Positions 7,740 through 16,723 are shown, counted from the stretch's first letter. The stretch: DNA of 38,657 bases from Bacteroidetes bacterium HGW-Bacteroidetes-3 (GCA_002842505.1 PHDE01000009.1:1-38657); one strand, 5' to 3'. The notes: generated by a model not told the origin, from the letters alone. Made by a program: numbers and translations.

Positions 7740-8831
7740 ATGATGAAAACAAAGATTTTTTATTTATTTATGATGGCTTTGGTGGTTTCCGCCTGTGGCG
7801 GAGGCGGTGATGATACTGCACCAGATCCAAGCAATAATAACGGAAATCCGCCACCGACCAATACCTCGCCAGATTGGTTAATTCCACGTTCTGAAGTTAA
7901 AGATGGTGGTCCCGGAAAAGATGGAATTCCTTCTTTGGATTCCCCTAAATTTGTGACCGCCTCAGATGCCGGCGCTTCCTTTTTAACAGATGATGAATTG
8001 GTTATTGGCGTGGTTATTGGCAATGATATCAAGGCTTATGCACATTCTATACTGAATTGGCACGAGGTGGTAAATGATGAAATAAACAATAATTTTATTA
8101 CTGTTAATTATTGTCCGCTAACAGGCACTGCCTTTGGATGGAACAGCAATGCAGGTGGCGAAAAAACCACTTTTGGGGTTTCCGGATTGTTGTATAACGC
8201 CAATTTAATTTTGTACGACAGAAAAACGGGCAGCAATTGGGCGCAGTTAAGGCTTCAATGTGTAAATGGTACTTTAAAAGGTGATGAGCCTGTATTGGTA
8301 AACGTTGTTGAAACCAATTGGAAAACCTGGAGAACGCTCTATCCAAACACTAAAGTATTGACCAGAGAAACCGGATTTGCAAGAAATTACAACAATTATC
8401 CGTATGGCGATTATAAAACCAACCAGAACTTTTTTATTTTCACGCCATCTCCTTTAAATAGTGCGTTGCCAAATAAAGAGCGGATTTATGCCATTATGGA
8501 TGAAAATGTGGCGAAAGTATACCAATTTCAAAATTTTATCGGCGGAAAAACCATAAAAGATTCGTTTCACGGAAAGGATTATTTGTTGGTTGGAAATGAA
8601 AACATCATCAATTCTTTTGAATTGACCGGAAGCCAAACAAGTTTAACTTTTGAATTCAGTTTCACCAATGGCGAGCAATTTTTTAATGACAATGAAGGTA
8701 ACAAATGGTCGGTTTTTGGAAAAGCGCTTGAAGGGCCAAGAGTTGGAGAAGTGTTAAAAACATCAAAATCGGTGGTGAGTTTTTGGTTTGCCATTGCGGC
8801 CTTTTACCCAAATCCGGTAATTTATAATTAA
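7740..8831 (+). CDS. DUF3179 lipoprotein
   Basis: 363 residues. A lipoprotein signal with lipobox VSAC (Cys19) is followed by a Gly/Asp/Asn/Pro linker (about 20-45). The DUF3179 domain covers about 50-350: VIGVVIGNDIKAYAHSILNW, then the conserved VNYCPLTGTAFGW with its Cys, SGLLYNANLILYDRKTGSNW, and VLTRETGFARNY. The family's biochemical function is not known. There are two adjacent ATGs (7740 and 7743), either possible. It forms a pair with the preceding barrel gene and ends before a strong hairpin terminator at 8891. Confidence 0.92.
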   Translation: MMKTKIFYLFMMALVVSACGGGGDDTAPDPSNNNGNPPPTNTSPDWLIPRSEVKDGGPGKDGIPSLDSPKFVTASDAGASFLTDDELVIGVVIGNDIKAYAHSILNWHEVVNDEINNNFITVNYCPLTGTAFGWNSNAGGEKTTFGVSGLLYNANLILYDRKTGSNWAQLRLQCVNGTLKGDEPVLVNVVETNWKTWRTLYPNTKVLTRETGFARNYNNYPYGDYKTNQNFFIFTPSPLNSALPNKERIYAIMDENVAKVYQFQNFIGGKTIKDSFHGKDYLLVGNENIINSFELTGSQTSLTFEFSFTNGEQFFNDNEGNKWSVFGKALEGPRVGEVLKTSKSVVSFWFAIAAFYPNPVIYN

Positions 8832-8890
8832 TGGCAAATAACCATTAATTTTTGTGCGTAAATAACCCAATAAAAATTTAAAATTTAAAA

Positions 8891-8940
8891 AGACGTAAAA
8901 ATAGTTGTCAGGTTTAAACTATTTTTACGTCTTTCTTTTT
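8891..8940 (+). terminator. Strong hairpin ending at the next start codon
   Basis: A perfect 16-bp stem (8891-8906, AGACGTAAAAATAGTT, with 8917-8932) with a 10-nt loop, followed by TTCTTTTT. It looks like the terminator of the DUF3179 operon, yet the T run ends exactly at the ATG of the following gene (8941), so it might also act as an attenuator. Confidence 0.85.
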
Positions 8941-9639
8941 ATGAATTTGAGCCTGCAAGTTTCTACAACAACCGCCATTCTTCTTTTTGCCAAAAGCGAA
9001 AAGACAGAAAGTGCTTCAAAACCAATAGTTTCTTATAAAAAGCAAAACGATTTGTTGTGGAAAAAAATGAACGAAAATGTTTTGCGAACTGTTCAAAAAA
9101 CCAAGCTGCCTTATTTTATTTCTGATGAAAATTCTCAAGTGGGCAATACTTTTGGAGAAAAAATTACCCATGCAATCAACACTGTGTTTGCAAAAGGATT
9201 TCAAAAAGTCATTGTTATAGGGAATGATTGCCCCGAATTAAAATTGCATCATTTGCTGAAAGCCAACAATCAATTGCAATCGCATGAATTGGTTATTGGC
9301 GCAGATTATCATGGCGGCGCATATTTAATTGGCGTTAGCAAATCGGGTTTTAATGCCGATGAATTTACGGCGATTGCGTGGCAAACTTCTTCTGTGTTTG
9401 AAACTTTGCAAGCCGTTTTCAGCAAACAAAGCATAGCGTTGCTTCCTTGTTTGAATGACTGCAATAATACTTTTGATTTTAAAAAAGCTGTTCAAAATTT
9501 ATCTTTTTCTGATTCTTTTAGGAATGAAATTCTTTCGTTTCTTCAACATAAATTAACCATAAACCATAAAGAAATTTCTTTTGTTTCTTATGAAAATTGC
9601 ACTTTAAATTTTAATAAGGGTTCTCCTTTTTTCTTCTAA
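8941..9639 (+). CDS. DUF2064 family protein, divergent (glycosyltransferase-A fold)
   Basis: 232 residues from the ATG at 8941; a TTG at 8905 lies inside a hairpin and is less likely. The DUF2064/TIGR04282 pattern is visible: first strand TTAILLFAKS, FGEKITHAINTVFAKGFQKVIVIGNDCPEL (residues 71-100, family form IGxDxPxL), VIGADYHGGAYLIGV (118-132, family form GPxxDGGYYLIG) and IAWQTSSVFETL. The N-terminal KTRL motif of active members is replaced by SEKTES and DGG is HGG, so activity may be changed or lost. TIGR04282 proteins occur near arsenosugar genes, but no arsM or arsS is visible here. It is 51 nt upstream of a TonB receptor gene. Confidence 0.75.
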   Translation: MNLSLQVSTTTAILLFAKSEKTESASKPIVSYKKQNDLLWKKMNENVLRTVQKTKLPYFISDENSQVGNTFGEKITHAINTVFAKGFQKVIVIGNDCPELKLHHLLKANNQLQSHELVIGADYHGGAYLIGVSKSGFNADEFTAIAWQTSSVFETLQAVFSKQSIALLPCLNDCNNTFDFKKAVQNLSFSDSFRNEILSFLQHKLTINHKEISFVSYENCTLNFNKGSPFFF

Positions 9640-9690
9640 ATAGTCACTTTCAACACATTTCAATTATTTTTTAACCAATTAATTCACTTA

Positions 9691-12666
9691 ATGAAGCAAT
9701 TTTTCATTTTGGCTATGCTCTTTGTTTCGGCAATAGTTGTGGCCCAGCAAGACCTTACCGTTTCAGTTATCAATTTTGAAACGCAAAAACCGATTTCAAA
9801 TCTCACGTTAATTTTAACAAATACAACACGTAATATAAGTTGGCAACAAAGCACCAACAGTCAGGGAAAAGTAACTTTTAGAAGCATTCCAGCCCTTGAC
9901 GGCTACCAAATTTTATTTGAAGGAACAGAAGATTTTGCCGCCCAAAATTCTGAAATCATCAGCATTCGGTCGAATCAAAATCCGAATGTAACTTTGGTTT
10001 TGAAAAAAGCGTCTTCCCAACAATTGGATGAGGTTGTGGTAACTTCCAGTTCAACGGCAAAAATTAACCGCCGCGATGCTGAAGTTTCTTTTGAGTTGAA
10101 ATCCGCCGAAATTCAGGAAATTCCTGTTGAAGGCCGCGATATCACAAGAGTTTTATACCGTTTGCCCAATGTTTCACAAGCCACAGGATTTTTCCCTGAA
10201 GCACCAAATGTGAGCATCAACGGCGCAAATCCGTTATTTACTTCTTACTTAATTGACGGAATGGATAACAATGAGCGTTTTTTGGGCGGACAAAAATTCA
10301 ATATTCCGTCGGGTTTTGTGAAAGACATTACTGTTTTAACAAGTAATTTTTCTGCGGAATACGGACTTACGGGAAGCGGTGTTATTGACATTACGCCGCG
10401 TTCCGGCTCCAATAAATTAACGGGTGAACTATTTTTTATCACAAGGCCCGGACCTTCAATTGACGGTAATTCTTCCTTTGCGCAACGCGATTTGTCAGGA
10501 AACCAGGTAAAAGACGGTTTTGCCCGTTACCAAGCCGGTGGCGGCGTTGGCGGTGCTTTTGTGAAAGACAAAACTTTTTATTATTTCAATTTTGAGCATA
10601 CAACCGATGTGAAAGATAATTTGTTGAATGTGCCTGAATTAGGTATTGCAGAGACTGTAAGAGGCAACAATACCTTTAATTATTTCTCTTCAAAAATAGA
10701 CCAGCTTTGGAACAAAAATTTCAGAAGTTCGCTTCGTACCAATGTGGGAATTATTGATATTGAACGCCAGGGCGGCGGATTGGATGGCGGTGCCGCTTTT
10801 CCGTCTTCCGCAAATACGCAAAAACGAAACAGCATTTTGTTGGCTTTGAAAAATTCCTATAATTTCGGACAGGTAAGTGGTGAAACCAATGTGCAATACA
10901 GCCGTTTTAATTGGGATTATGCCAATCCGTTAAGCGCAAACGCGCCACAGGTGGTTGTTTTGGGAACAAATGATGAAACTTTGGCTATTTTAGGTCATCC
11001 GGGTTATTTATTTAAAGCGATTGAAAACACGGTTCAGGTGCAACAGAAATTCAAATATTATACGGATAATCATACTTTTAAAGCTGGATTAAATTTCATT
11101 AGAGGCGATCACGAATTGTTTGGCGGCGGAAATCCGAACGGAAATTATACCGTAAAATTAAATCAGCCACAAATTGATGACATCAGAAATAGCGGTATTG
11201 GAAGCGGTTTAAATATCAATGATATTCCTTCAAATGCTACCGTTGTAAATTACAATGTGGAATTGCGTCCTGCTTCTTTTGGAACTCACCAAGATATTTA
11301 TTCGGCTTATTTGGAAGATTTATGGTCGGTTTCCGGCAAGTTGAATATCACGTTGGGATTGCGTTATGATTATGACAATTTATCAAAAGGCGGCAACGAT
11401 AAAGGCGATTACAACAACTTGGCGCCGCGTTTTAATTTTAATTATAAATTATCGAATAAAAGTAGTTTGCGTGGCGGTTACGGCATTGCTTACGACAAAA
11501 TAAATTATGCGCTTTATAGCGATGCGCTGCAGCAAAACACCACATCGGCAGATTACAGAACGCAGTTGCAGGAATTTATCGATTTGGGAATTTTGCCTTC
11601 CAACACCAATCTGGATGCGATTACTTTCAATGGAAATATTTCGGCAAATTTATCAAATGTCGGTTATTTGCAGGGGCCAAACGGCGACCAATTACAAAAT
11701 CAGCGAGAAGGCGCTTTTTCCAATGAACGACGCATTTTAAATCCGAATGGATACGACAATCCGTATTCGCACCAGTTCGCTTTGGGATATCAAGTTCAAT
11801 TAGATGAAAATAAATTGTTTTTTGTGGATTTGGTGCACAACCGAGGCGAAAATTTATTCCGTTTGAGAAACTTAAATGCCGCTGCTGAATATACAGTTGA
11901 CCCAAATAACGTCATCATTAGAACACCAGAAGAAGCTGATGCGACCAGACCAATTCCAATTGAAAATGGTTCGGCAACCATTAACGGACAAACGCTTACC
12001 GGCATTGCAAGAAACGTGGTGGTGAGTGAAACAAAAGGAAAATCGAGGTATTATGCTTTGAGTATGAATTACCAAAAAGCAAAAGGAAACGACAATTATT
12101 CCTACAGGTTGAATTATACTTTATCCTCTTTGAAAAATGATACGGAAGATATTAATTTTAGGGCGATGGATGGTAATAATTATGGCAACGAATGGGGTTA
12201 TTCCATCAACGACAGAACGCACAATATCAACGGAATTTACAGTTATTATCCGTTTGCCGGAACAACGGTAACTTTAGCCGGATTATTGCAGAGCGGACAG
12301 CCGATAAACAGGATTCCTTTAGGATTTGGAACCACCGATTTAAATGGAGACGGTTCGGGTTTTGGGGATGCATATCAGGGAAACAGCGACCGCTATCCGG
12401 GTGAAAGCAGAAACAACGACCGTTTGCCTTGGAGTACGACTTTTGATGTAGGTTTGCAACATCAATTTAAAATTTCAGAAAACAATAAAATAGCATTGAG
12501 AGCCGATATTTTTAATGTTTTCAATGCCGAAAATTTAAGCGGTTACAGCAATAATGCCACGCAAAGCAATCAAATTCAAGGCGGTTCAAAAGCCAGCGGA
12601 TTGTTTACGCAACGCAACGCTTCGCCACCGAGACAGTTTCAATTTGGGGTAAGGTATTTGTTTTAA
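9691..12666 (+). CDS. TonB-dependent receptor with carboxypeptidase-like N-domain
   Basis: 991 residues. Signal peptide (1-19, ending VVAQ), a carboxypeptidase-regulatory-like domain (about 20-105), a plug domain (about 110-240, with VVVTSSS, EIQEIPVEGRDITRVLYRLPNV, FTSYLIDGMDNNERF and SAEYGLTGSGVIDITPRSGSN), then a 22-strand barrel ending in the aromatic signature QFQFGVRYLF. It imports a substrate across the outer membrane using TonB energy; the substrate cannot be read from sequence. No SusD partner follows. It sits between the DUF2064 gene and a kinase-like gene, all on the plus strand. Confidence 0.95.
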   Translation: MKQFFILAMLFVSAIVVAQQDLTVSVINFETQKPISNLTLILTNTTRNISWQQSTNSQGKVTFRSIPALDGYQILFEGTEDFAAQNSEIISIRSNQNPNVTLVLKKASSQQLDEVVVTSSSTAKINRRDAEVSFELKSAEIQEIPVEGRDITRVLYRLPNVSQATGFFPEAPNVSINGANPLFTSYLIDGMDNNERFLGGQKFNIPSGFVKDITVLTSNFSAEYGLTGSGVIDITPRSGSNKLTGELFFITRPGPSIDGNSSFAQRDLSGNQVKDGFARYQAGGGVGGAFVKDKTFYYFNFEHTTDVKDNLLNVPELGIAETVRGNNTFNYFSSKIDQLWNKNFRSSLRTNVGIIDIERQGGGLDGGAAFPSSANTQKRNSILLALKNSYNFGQVSGETNVQYSRFNWDYANPLSANAPQVVVLGTNDETLAILGHPGYLFKAIENTVQVQQKFKYYTDNHTFKAGLNFIRGDHELFGGGNPNGNYTVKLNQPQIDDIRNSGIGSGLNINDIPSNATVVNYNVELRPASFGTHQDIYSAYLEDLWSVSGKLNITLGLRYDYDNLSKGGNDKGDYNNLAPRFNFNYKLSNKSSLRGGYGIAYDKINYALYSDALQQNTTSADYRTQLQEFIDLGILPSNTNLDAITFNGNISANLSNVGYLQGPNGDQLQNQREGAFSNERRILNPNGYDNPYSHQFALGYQVQLDENKLFFVDLVHNRGENLFRLRNLNAAAEYTVDPNNVIIRTPEEADATRPIPIENGSATINGQTLTGIARNVVVSETKGKSRYYALSMNYQKAKGNDNYSYRLNYTLSSLKNDTEDINFRAMDGNNYGNEWGYSINDRTHNINGIYSYYPFAGTTVTLAGLLQSGQPINRIPLGFGTTDLNGDGSGFGDAYQGNSDRYPGESRNNDRLPWSTTFDVGLQHQFKISENNKIALRADIFNVFNAENLSGYSNNATQSNQIQGGSKASGLFTQRNASPPRQFQFGVRYLF

Positions 12667-12755
12667 AAAGCCTCTAAATTAATTTTATAAAATTGAAAAA
12701 GGAATAAAGAACAAAGAAAAGAGAGAAGGGACAAAATTGAAAGTTAAATTTTTTG

Positions 12756-12833
12756 AATAAATAAATAAATAAACCAAATTCCCTTTCCTTTGGAAAAGCC
12801 TGTCCCATTTTTAGTGCGGGAGGCTGGGGACAG
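12756..12833 (+). promoter_or_regulatory. AATA microrepeat and leader hairpin before kinase gene
   Basis: A short AATA-type tandem run (12756-12773) precedes a structured segment. CTGTCCC (12800-12806) can pair with GGGACAG (12827-12833), while AGCCT (12797-12801) can instead pair with AGGCT (12821-12825). The two pairings exclude each other, and the hairpin ends 9 nt before the ATG at 12843. A switch is possible but unproven; no T run follows. Confidence 0.35.
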
Positions 12834-12842
12834 AAAAATAAG

Positions 12843-13832
12843 ATGTTTATACTCAATGCAAATGAGCCAAAAAAATTGGCCAATTATTTACAAAATCAGG
12901 GTTGGCTTGGTTTTGGGGAAACGATTGTTTCACTGTCGAAACCGGGCGAAGGCAATATGAATTATGTGTTGCGGGTAGATACGGGCAATCGGACTTTTAT
13001 TGTGAAACAGTCGCGCGGGTATGTTGAAAAATATCCACAAGTGCCTGCGCCGGCTGCACGCGTGCTTACTGAAGGCGCTTTTTATCAAAAGATTTCTGAG
13101 GAAAAAATGGTTCAAAATTATATGCCTAAACTTATTGGTTTGGATGCCGAAAATAATGTGATTGCTTTGGAGGATTTGGGAAAAGCAAATGATTTTACGG
13201 TTTTATATGATTTAAAACATCAGCTAAAAGCTGAAGAACTTTTTGCATTATTGAATTATTTGAACGGGTTGCACCACAAATTTCAGAAATCGGTGATTGA
13301 CGATGAATTGGTGAATTTGGAATTGCGGAAACTCAACCACGAACATATTTTTTTGTATCCTTTTATGGAAGATAACGGTTTCGACTTGAATACTATTCAG
13401 GAAGGATTGCAGGAATTGGCGGTGCCTTATAAAAATGATGCTGAATTGAAACAAAAAATTGAAATCTTGGGTGCTTTATATTTAGCTAAAGGCAATTATC
13501 TTTTGCACGGCGATTTTTATCCGGGAAGTTGGCTAAAATCTGAAAACGGCATTAAAATTATAGATCCGGAATTTTGTTTTTATGGTTCCCGTGAATTTGA
13601 TTTGGGCGTTTTGATGGCGCATTTGTATTTAACGCAACAAGATGACACACTGTTTGCTTTGGTTCAAAAAAGATATCTTTATTACCGAGAACTTGATTTA
13701 ACTGTTTTGAATGGTTTTATTGGCGCGGAAATTATGCGAAGATTGATCGGCTTGGCGCAATTGCCTTTGCAAATGGACTTGAAAACTAAAGGAAAACTGT
13801 TGAGGTTTGCGCACGCTTTAATTACTGAATAA
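12843..13832 (+). CDS. Phosphotransferase, S-methyl-5-thioribose kinase-like
   Basis: 329 residues, cytoplasmic, APH/choline-kinase fold. The nucleotide loop is GEGNMNYVL (35-43), the ATP Lys is in TFIVKQS (Lys55), the hinge region is VIALEDLG (106-113), the catalytic loop is LHGDFYPGSW (221-230, Asp224) and the metal site is IDPEFCFYGSREFDLG (240-255). The DPE in place of DFG and the HGDxxxGS pattern are those of methylthioribose kinase (MtnK), which phosphorylates a 5-substituted ribose. No mtnA or other methionine-salvage gene is visible, so the true substrate may be another pentose. It is followed by an exported nucleoside hydrolase. Confidence 0.8.
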   Translation: MFILNANEPKKLANYLQNQGWLGFGETIVSLSKPGEGNMNYVLRVDTGNRTFIVKQSRGYVEKYPQVPAPAARVLTEGAFYQKISEEKMVQNYMPKLIGLDAENNVIALEDLGKANDFTVLYDLKHQLKAEELFALLNYLNGLHHKFQKSVIDDELVNLELRKLNHEHIFLYPFMEDNGFDLNTIQEGLQELAVPYKNDAELKQKIEILGALYLAKGNYLLHGDFYPGSWLKSENGIKIIDPEFCFYGSREFDLGVLMAHLYLTQQDDTLFALVQKRYLYYRELDLTVLNGFIGAEIMRRLIGLAQLPLQMDLKTKGKLLRFAHALITE

Positions 13833-13860
13833 CGCTATTTGTCGTAAATTATGGCAATAT

Positions 13861-13955
13861 GCTGCGTTAGCGACTGAAGAGGAAATCCTTTTTTGAGGTT
13901 TTTACCGAAAAAAAGATTGGAACGTAAGGCGCGACCCTTGCGGGAACGCCCACCA
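13861..13955 (+). repeat. Family 1 dispersed element, copy C
   Basis: GCTGCGTTAGCGACTGAAG, the stem TTTTTTGAGGT / ACCGAAAAAAA, AAGATTGGAACG and CGACCC-TTGC-GGGAACGCCCA match the consensus in order. It lies between the kinase-like and nucleoside hydrolase genes. Confidence 0.75.
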
Positions 13956-14019
13956 AAAAGGCAGGTAAACCCAAAACATTTTTAAATTGAAGTTTACACA
14001 TTACATAAATACAAAATAA

Positions 14020-14982
14020 ATGAAACTTAAATTATTTCTTTTTACGCTATTGTTTGCTGTTCAAATGCAAGCGCAAACCAACGTTTGGTTTGATACCGAT
14101 ATTATGATTGGAATGCCCGACAAGGAGGCGCGCGAAGTTGATGACGGCATTACGCTGATTATGGCGCTAAAGCAGCCGCAAATTAAAATTGTGGGCATCA
14201 GCAATATCACTTATGTGGATTATGGTTTTGGGGTGATCAATAAAATATTGAATTGGCACAACAAAGGCGAAGCGATTCCGGTTTACAAAGGTTCGCCGTT
14301 GGCCAATGATTTGGGTACTGAAAACGACGGAACCCGTGCCTTGTATGAAGCCTTGAAAAAAGAAAAACTGACTATTTTGGCGCTCGGGCCAATGACCAAT
14401 GTGGCAACTTTGGTAAAAAATCATCCCGATATTATTTCGCAAATAGAACGCATTGTGATTTGTGCCGCTCGTACACCCGATTTGCCTTTTAATCCGGGAA
14501 ACGGAAAATTGAATGTGTTTGATTACAATTATGAGTTTGACACCGCATCAATGGATGTTTTGTTGAATTCTGTTATTCCGCTGGAATTTGCGGGCTATGA
14601 ACCTAGTTCCTACACGCATATCGGCAACATTGATTTGGCCAGTTTGGATTTAACCAACGAAGCCGATAAGTGGCTTTTTGATATTGTGCAGCCTTGGATG
14701 GAATTGAACGAGCGCTATTTTGGCGTTCACGGTTTTATTCCTTTTGACTGTTCGCCATTGGGACTTGTTACACATCCCGAATATTTTACGTATTATGAAA
14801 ATATTCCGATAAAAGTGACCTATAAAAAGAACGACGCTTTGGAAATTCAGCCACATTTGCCGTTTAAAAATTTTCTGGAAGTTTCTTATGATTTCAAAAC
14901 AACCAAAAAAGTAAAATATGCCCGAAGAGCCTTGCAGGGTTTTGAGGAGAAAATATTGGAATCATTAAGCGCGGCAAGATAG
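14020..14982 (+). CDS. Exported nucleoside hydrolase
   Basis: 320 residues. The first 19 residues (MKLKLFLFTLLFAVQMQAQ) are a signal peptide, placing the enzyme in the periplasm or outside. Nucleoside hydrolases split nucleosides into base and ribose using a Ca2+ held by the N-terminal DxDxxxDD cluster. Here that cluster is WFDTDIMIGM...REVDDGITLIMAL, so DTD and VDD are split by an insertion, as in some Bacteroidota members. Other signatures are VYKGSPLANDLG, ILALGPMTNVATL (family form LGPLTNxA) and FDYNYEFD. Its stop codon lies inside a terminator hairpin. Together with the kinase-like gene it suggests nucleoside or modified-nucleoside scavenging. Confidence 0.88.
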   Translation: MKLKLFLFTLLFAVQMQAQTNVWFDTDIMIGMPDKEAREVDDGITLIMALKQPQIKIVGISNITYVDYGFGVINKILNWHNKGEAIPVYKGSPLANDLGTENDGTRALYEALKKEKLTILALGPMTNVATLVKNHPDIISQIERIVICAARTPDLPFNPGNGKLNVFDYNYEFDTASMDVLLNSVIPLEFAGYEPSSYTHIGNIDLASLDLTNEADKWLFDIVQPWMELNERYFGVHGFIPFDCSPLGLVTHPEYFTYYENIPIKVTYKKNDALEIQPHLPFKNFLEVSYDFKTTKKVKYARRALQGFEEKILESLSAAR

Positions 14983-14996
14983 CCGCACTTTTTTAT
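14967..14996 (+). terminator. Intrinsic terminator of nucleoside hydrolase gene
   Basis: AAGCGCGGC pairs with GCCGCACTT (one mismatch) around AAGATA and runs into TTTTTT. It overlaps the stop codon and separates this gene from the convergent merA. Confidence 0.75.
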
Positions 14997-15002
14997 TGAG
15001 AT

Positions 15003-16685
15003 TTAACTCGCACAGCAACTCAATTTTGAAACGTCTTTACCAAAGGTGATGGCCGCCAATTTGATGCCTTCACTCATTGTTAAATAAGGATAAAAACTTT
15101 CAGCCAATTCTTTCACGGTTATTCCGTATTTGATAGCCATACTCAATTGCTGTATGAGTTCGCCACCTTCTGGGGCAACTATTCTTGCCCCGATTAACTT
15201 GTCGGTTTCGGTGTTGCGAATGAGTTTGATAAAGCCTCTTGTGTCTTGTGCGGCCAGTGCTCTCGGAACATTTCCCAACGCTAATTTGCTCACTTCAAAA
15301 GGAATATTTTGGGATGCTGCCTGCGCTTCATCCAATCCCGCTCCCGCAATTTGTGGATCGGTAAACACCACCCAAGGCAATGAGGAATAGTCCGCTTTAT
15401 TTTCCGTTCCCGAAAAAGCATTTTCCACTGCAATTTTACCTTCAAATGCGGCAGTATAAACAAAAGCCGGAGTATTTATTGCGTCACCCACAGCATAAAT
15501 GTTGGTTAAATTGGTTTCCATTTTTTCATTGACCAAAACATGGCCAGTTTTATCAAGTTTTAAATCGATATTTTCAAGACCTAATTTAGAGGTGTTTGGT
15601 TTTGTTCCTGTGGCAACCACAATTTTGCCCTTTTCAATAATTTGCGTTGTGGAACCATCCGGACATTTACAGTGAATGATAATTTTGGTTCCTTTCCCTT
15701 CGGCTCCGCTCAGGGCAAGTTTCTCAAATTTGAATGCCCTAAAGTTTGGCAATATTTCAATTCCTTCACTTTTTATTTGAGTTTCCAGTGCTTCGCTGAT
15801 ATCAGGCGTTTGGGTTCTTAATACCCGATCGGTAAATTCTATAATGCGGACTTTCACACCCAAACGATTATAAGCCATTGCAATTTCCAATCCAATATAA
15901 CCTGCGCCCATAATAGTGATGCTTTCCGGTTTTTCTTCTAAATCGAAGAGTGAAACGTTTGTTAGGTATCCAACTTCATTTAAACCTTCAATGTTTGGGA
16001 TATTGGTGGTTGCACCAGTTGCAATGATAAATTTTATGGCGGTGTATTTGTTCTTACCGTCAACAATGATGGTTTTATTGTCTATAAATGTTGCCCATCC
16101 ATGAAGCATGGTCAAGTATTTAAAATCACTTACCACATCCATATATTTTTTTTGCTGAAGGTTGGCAACCAATTTCTTTTTGTCTTTAATGACTTGTGCA
16201 AAATCAATGTCGGCACCTTTAGGTTTTACGCCCGAAAAATTTGAATGTGTTGCGTGATAAACGGTTTCCGCGGCACGTATGAGCGTTTTAGAGGGGACAC
16301 AACCTACATTTACGCAAGTTCCGCCAAAATCCAGTCCGGCATTCACCATAAGTGTTGTTAATCCTAAACTTTCTGCTTTAATGGCTGCCGAAAACGCTGC
16401 AGAACCACCGCCAATAATGATTAAATCAAATTTATTTTCGTTTGAACCACTAATTTTACTTTTTTTAATGGATTTGACTTTATAGTTTTTTGTTGCGTTG
16501 ATTGTATTGACGATTTCTTCTTTGTTTGTTTTTGAAGCGTCAAACGAACATTCGCAACTGCCGCTTTCATAACTTACTTTGGCTTCTGTTACACCTTCAT
16601 TTTTGGATAGCATTTTTTCAATGCCCGTAGCACAATGGTCGCAGGTCATTCCTGATATTTCTAATTTTATGGTTGATGTGTTCAT
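15003..16685 (-). CDS. merA: Mercuric reductase
   Basis: Reduces Hg(II) to volatile Hg(0) with NADPH; cytoplasmic flavoprotein. 560 residues: an N-terminal HMA metal-binding domain (GMTCDHC, Cys15 and Cys18), a linker, and the disulphide reductase core with FAD motif IIIGGGSAAFSAA (about 89-101), redox pair GGTCVNVGCVPSK (Cys124, Cys129), NAD-binding MGAGYIGLEIA, the VYAVGD-type FAD site (NIYAVGDAINTPAF), and the C-terminal vicinal pair Cys557-Cys558 that is diagnostic of MerA. Residues 323-330 (LALSGAEG) are encoded largely by a 20-nt repeat motif and look like an insertion in a surface loop. It is last in the operon, 38 nt after merTP. Confidence 0.97.
   Translation of the reverse strand: MNTSTIKLEISGMTCDHCATGIEKMLSKNEGVTEAKVSYESGSCECSFDASKTNKEEIVNTINATKNYKVKSIKKSKISGSNENKFDLIIIGGGSAAFSAAIKAESLGLTTLMVNAGLDFGGTCVNVGCVPSKTLIRAAETVYHATHSNFSGVKPKGADIDFAQVIKDKKKLVANLQQKKYMDVVSDFKYLTMLHGWATFIDNKTIIVDGKNKYTAIKFIIATGATTNIPNIEGLNEVGYLTNVSLFDLEEKPESITIMGAGYIGLEIAMAYNRLGVKVRIIEFTDRVLRTQTPDISEALETQIKSEGIEILPNFRAFKFEKLALSGAEGKGTKIIIHCKCPDGSTTQIIEKGKIVVATGTKPNTSKLGLENIDLKLDKTGHVLVNEKMETNLTNIYAVGDAINTPAFVYTAAFEGKIAVENAFSGTENKADYSSLPWVVFTDPQIAGAGLDEAQAASQNIPFEVSKLALGNVPRALAAQDTRGFIKLIRNTETDKLIGARIVAPEGGELIQQLSMAIKYGITVKELAESFYPYLTMSEGIKLAAITFGKDVSKLSCCAS
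15696..15715 (+). repeat. 20-nt CCCTTC...CTCAGGG motif inside merA
   Basis: CCCTTCGGCTCCGCTCAGGG agrees with 149-168 at 17 of 20 positions, same orientation. On the coding strand it translates to the peptide LSGAEG within a loop, keeping the frame. This resembles palindromic elements that insert into genes; that origin is an inference. Confidence 0.6.
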
Positions 16686-16723
16686 TTTGGTGTTTTATTA
16701 AATGCTTAATTATTTGGAGACAA

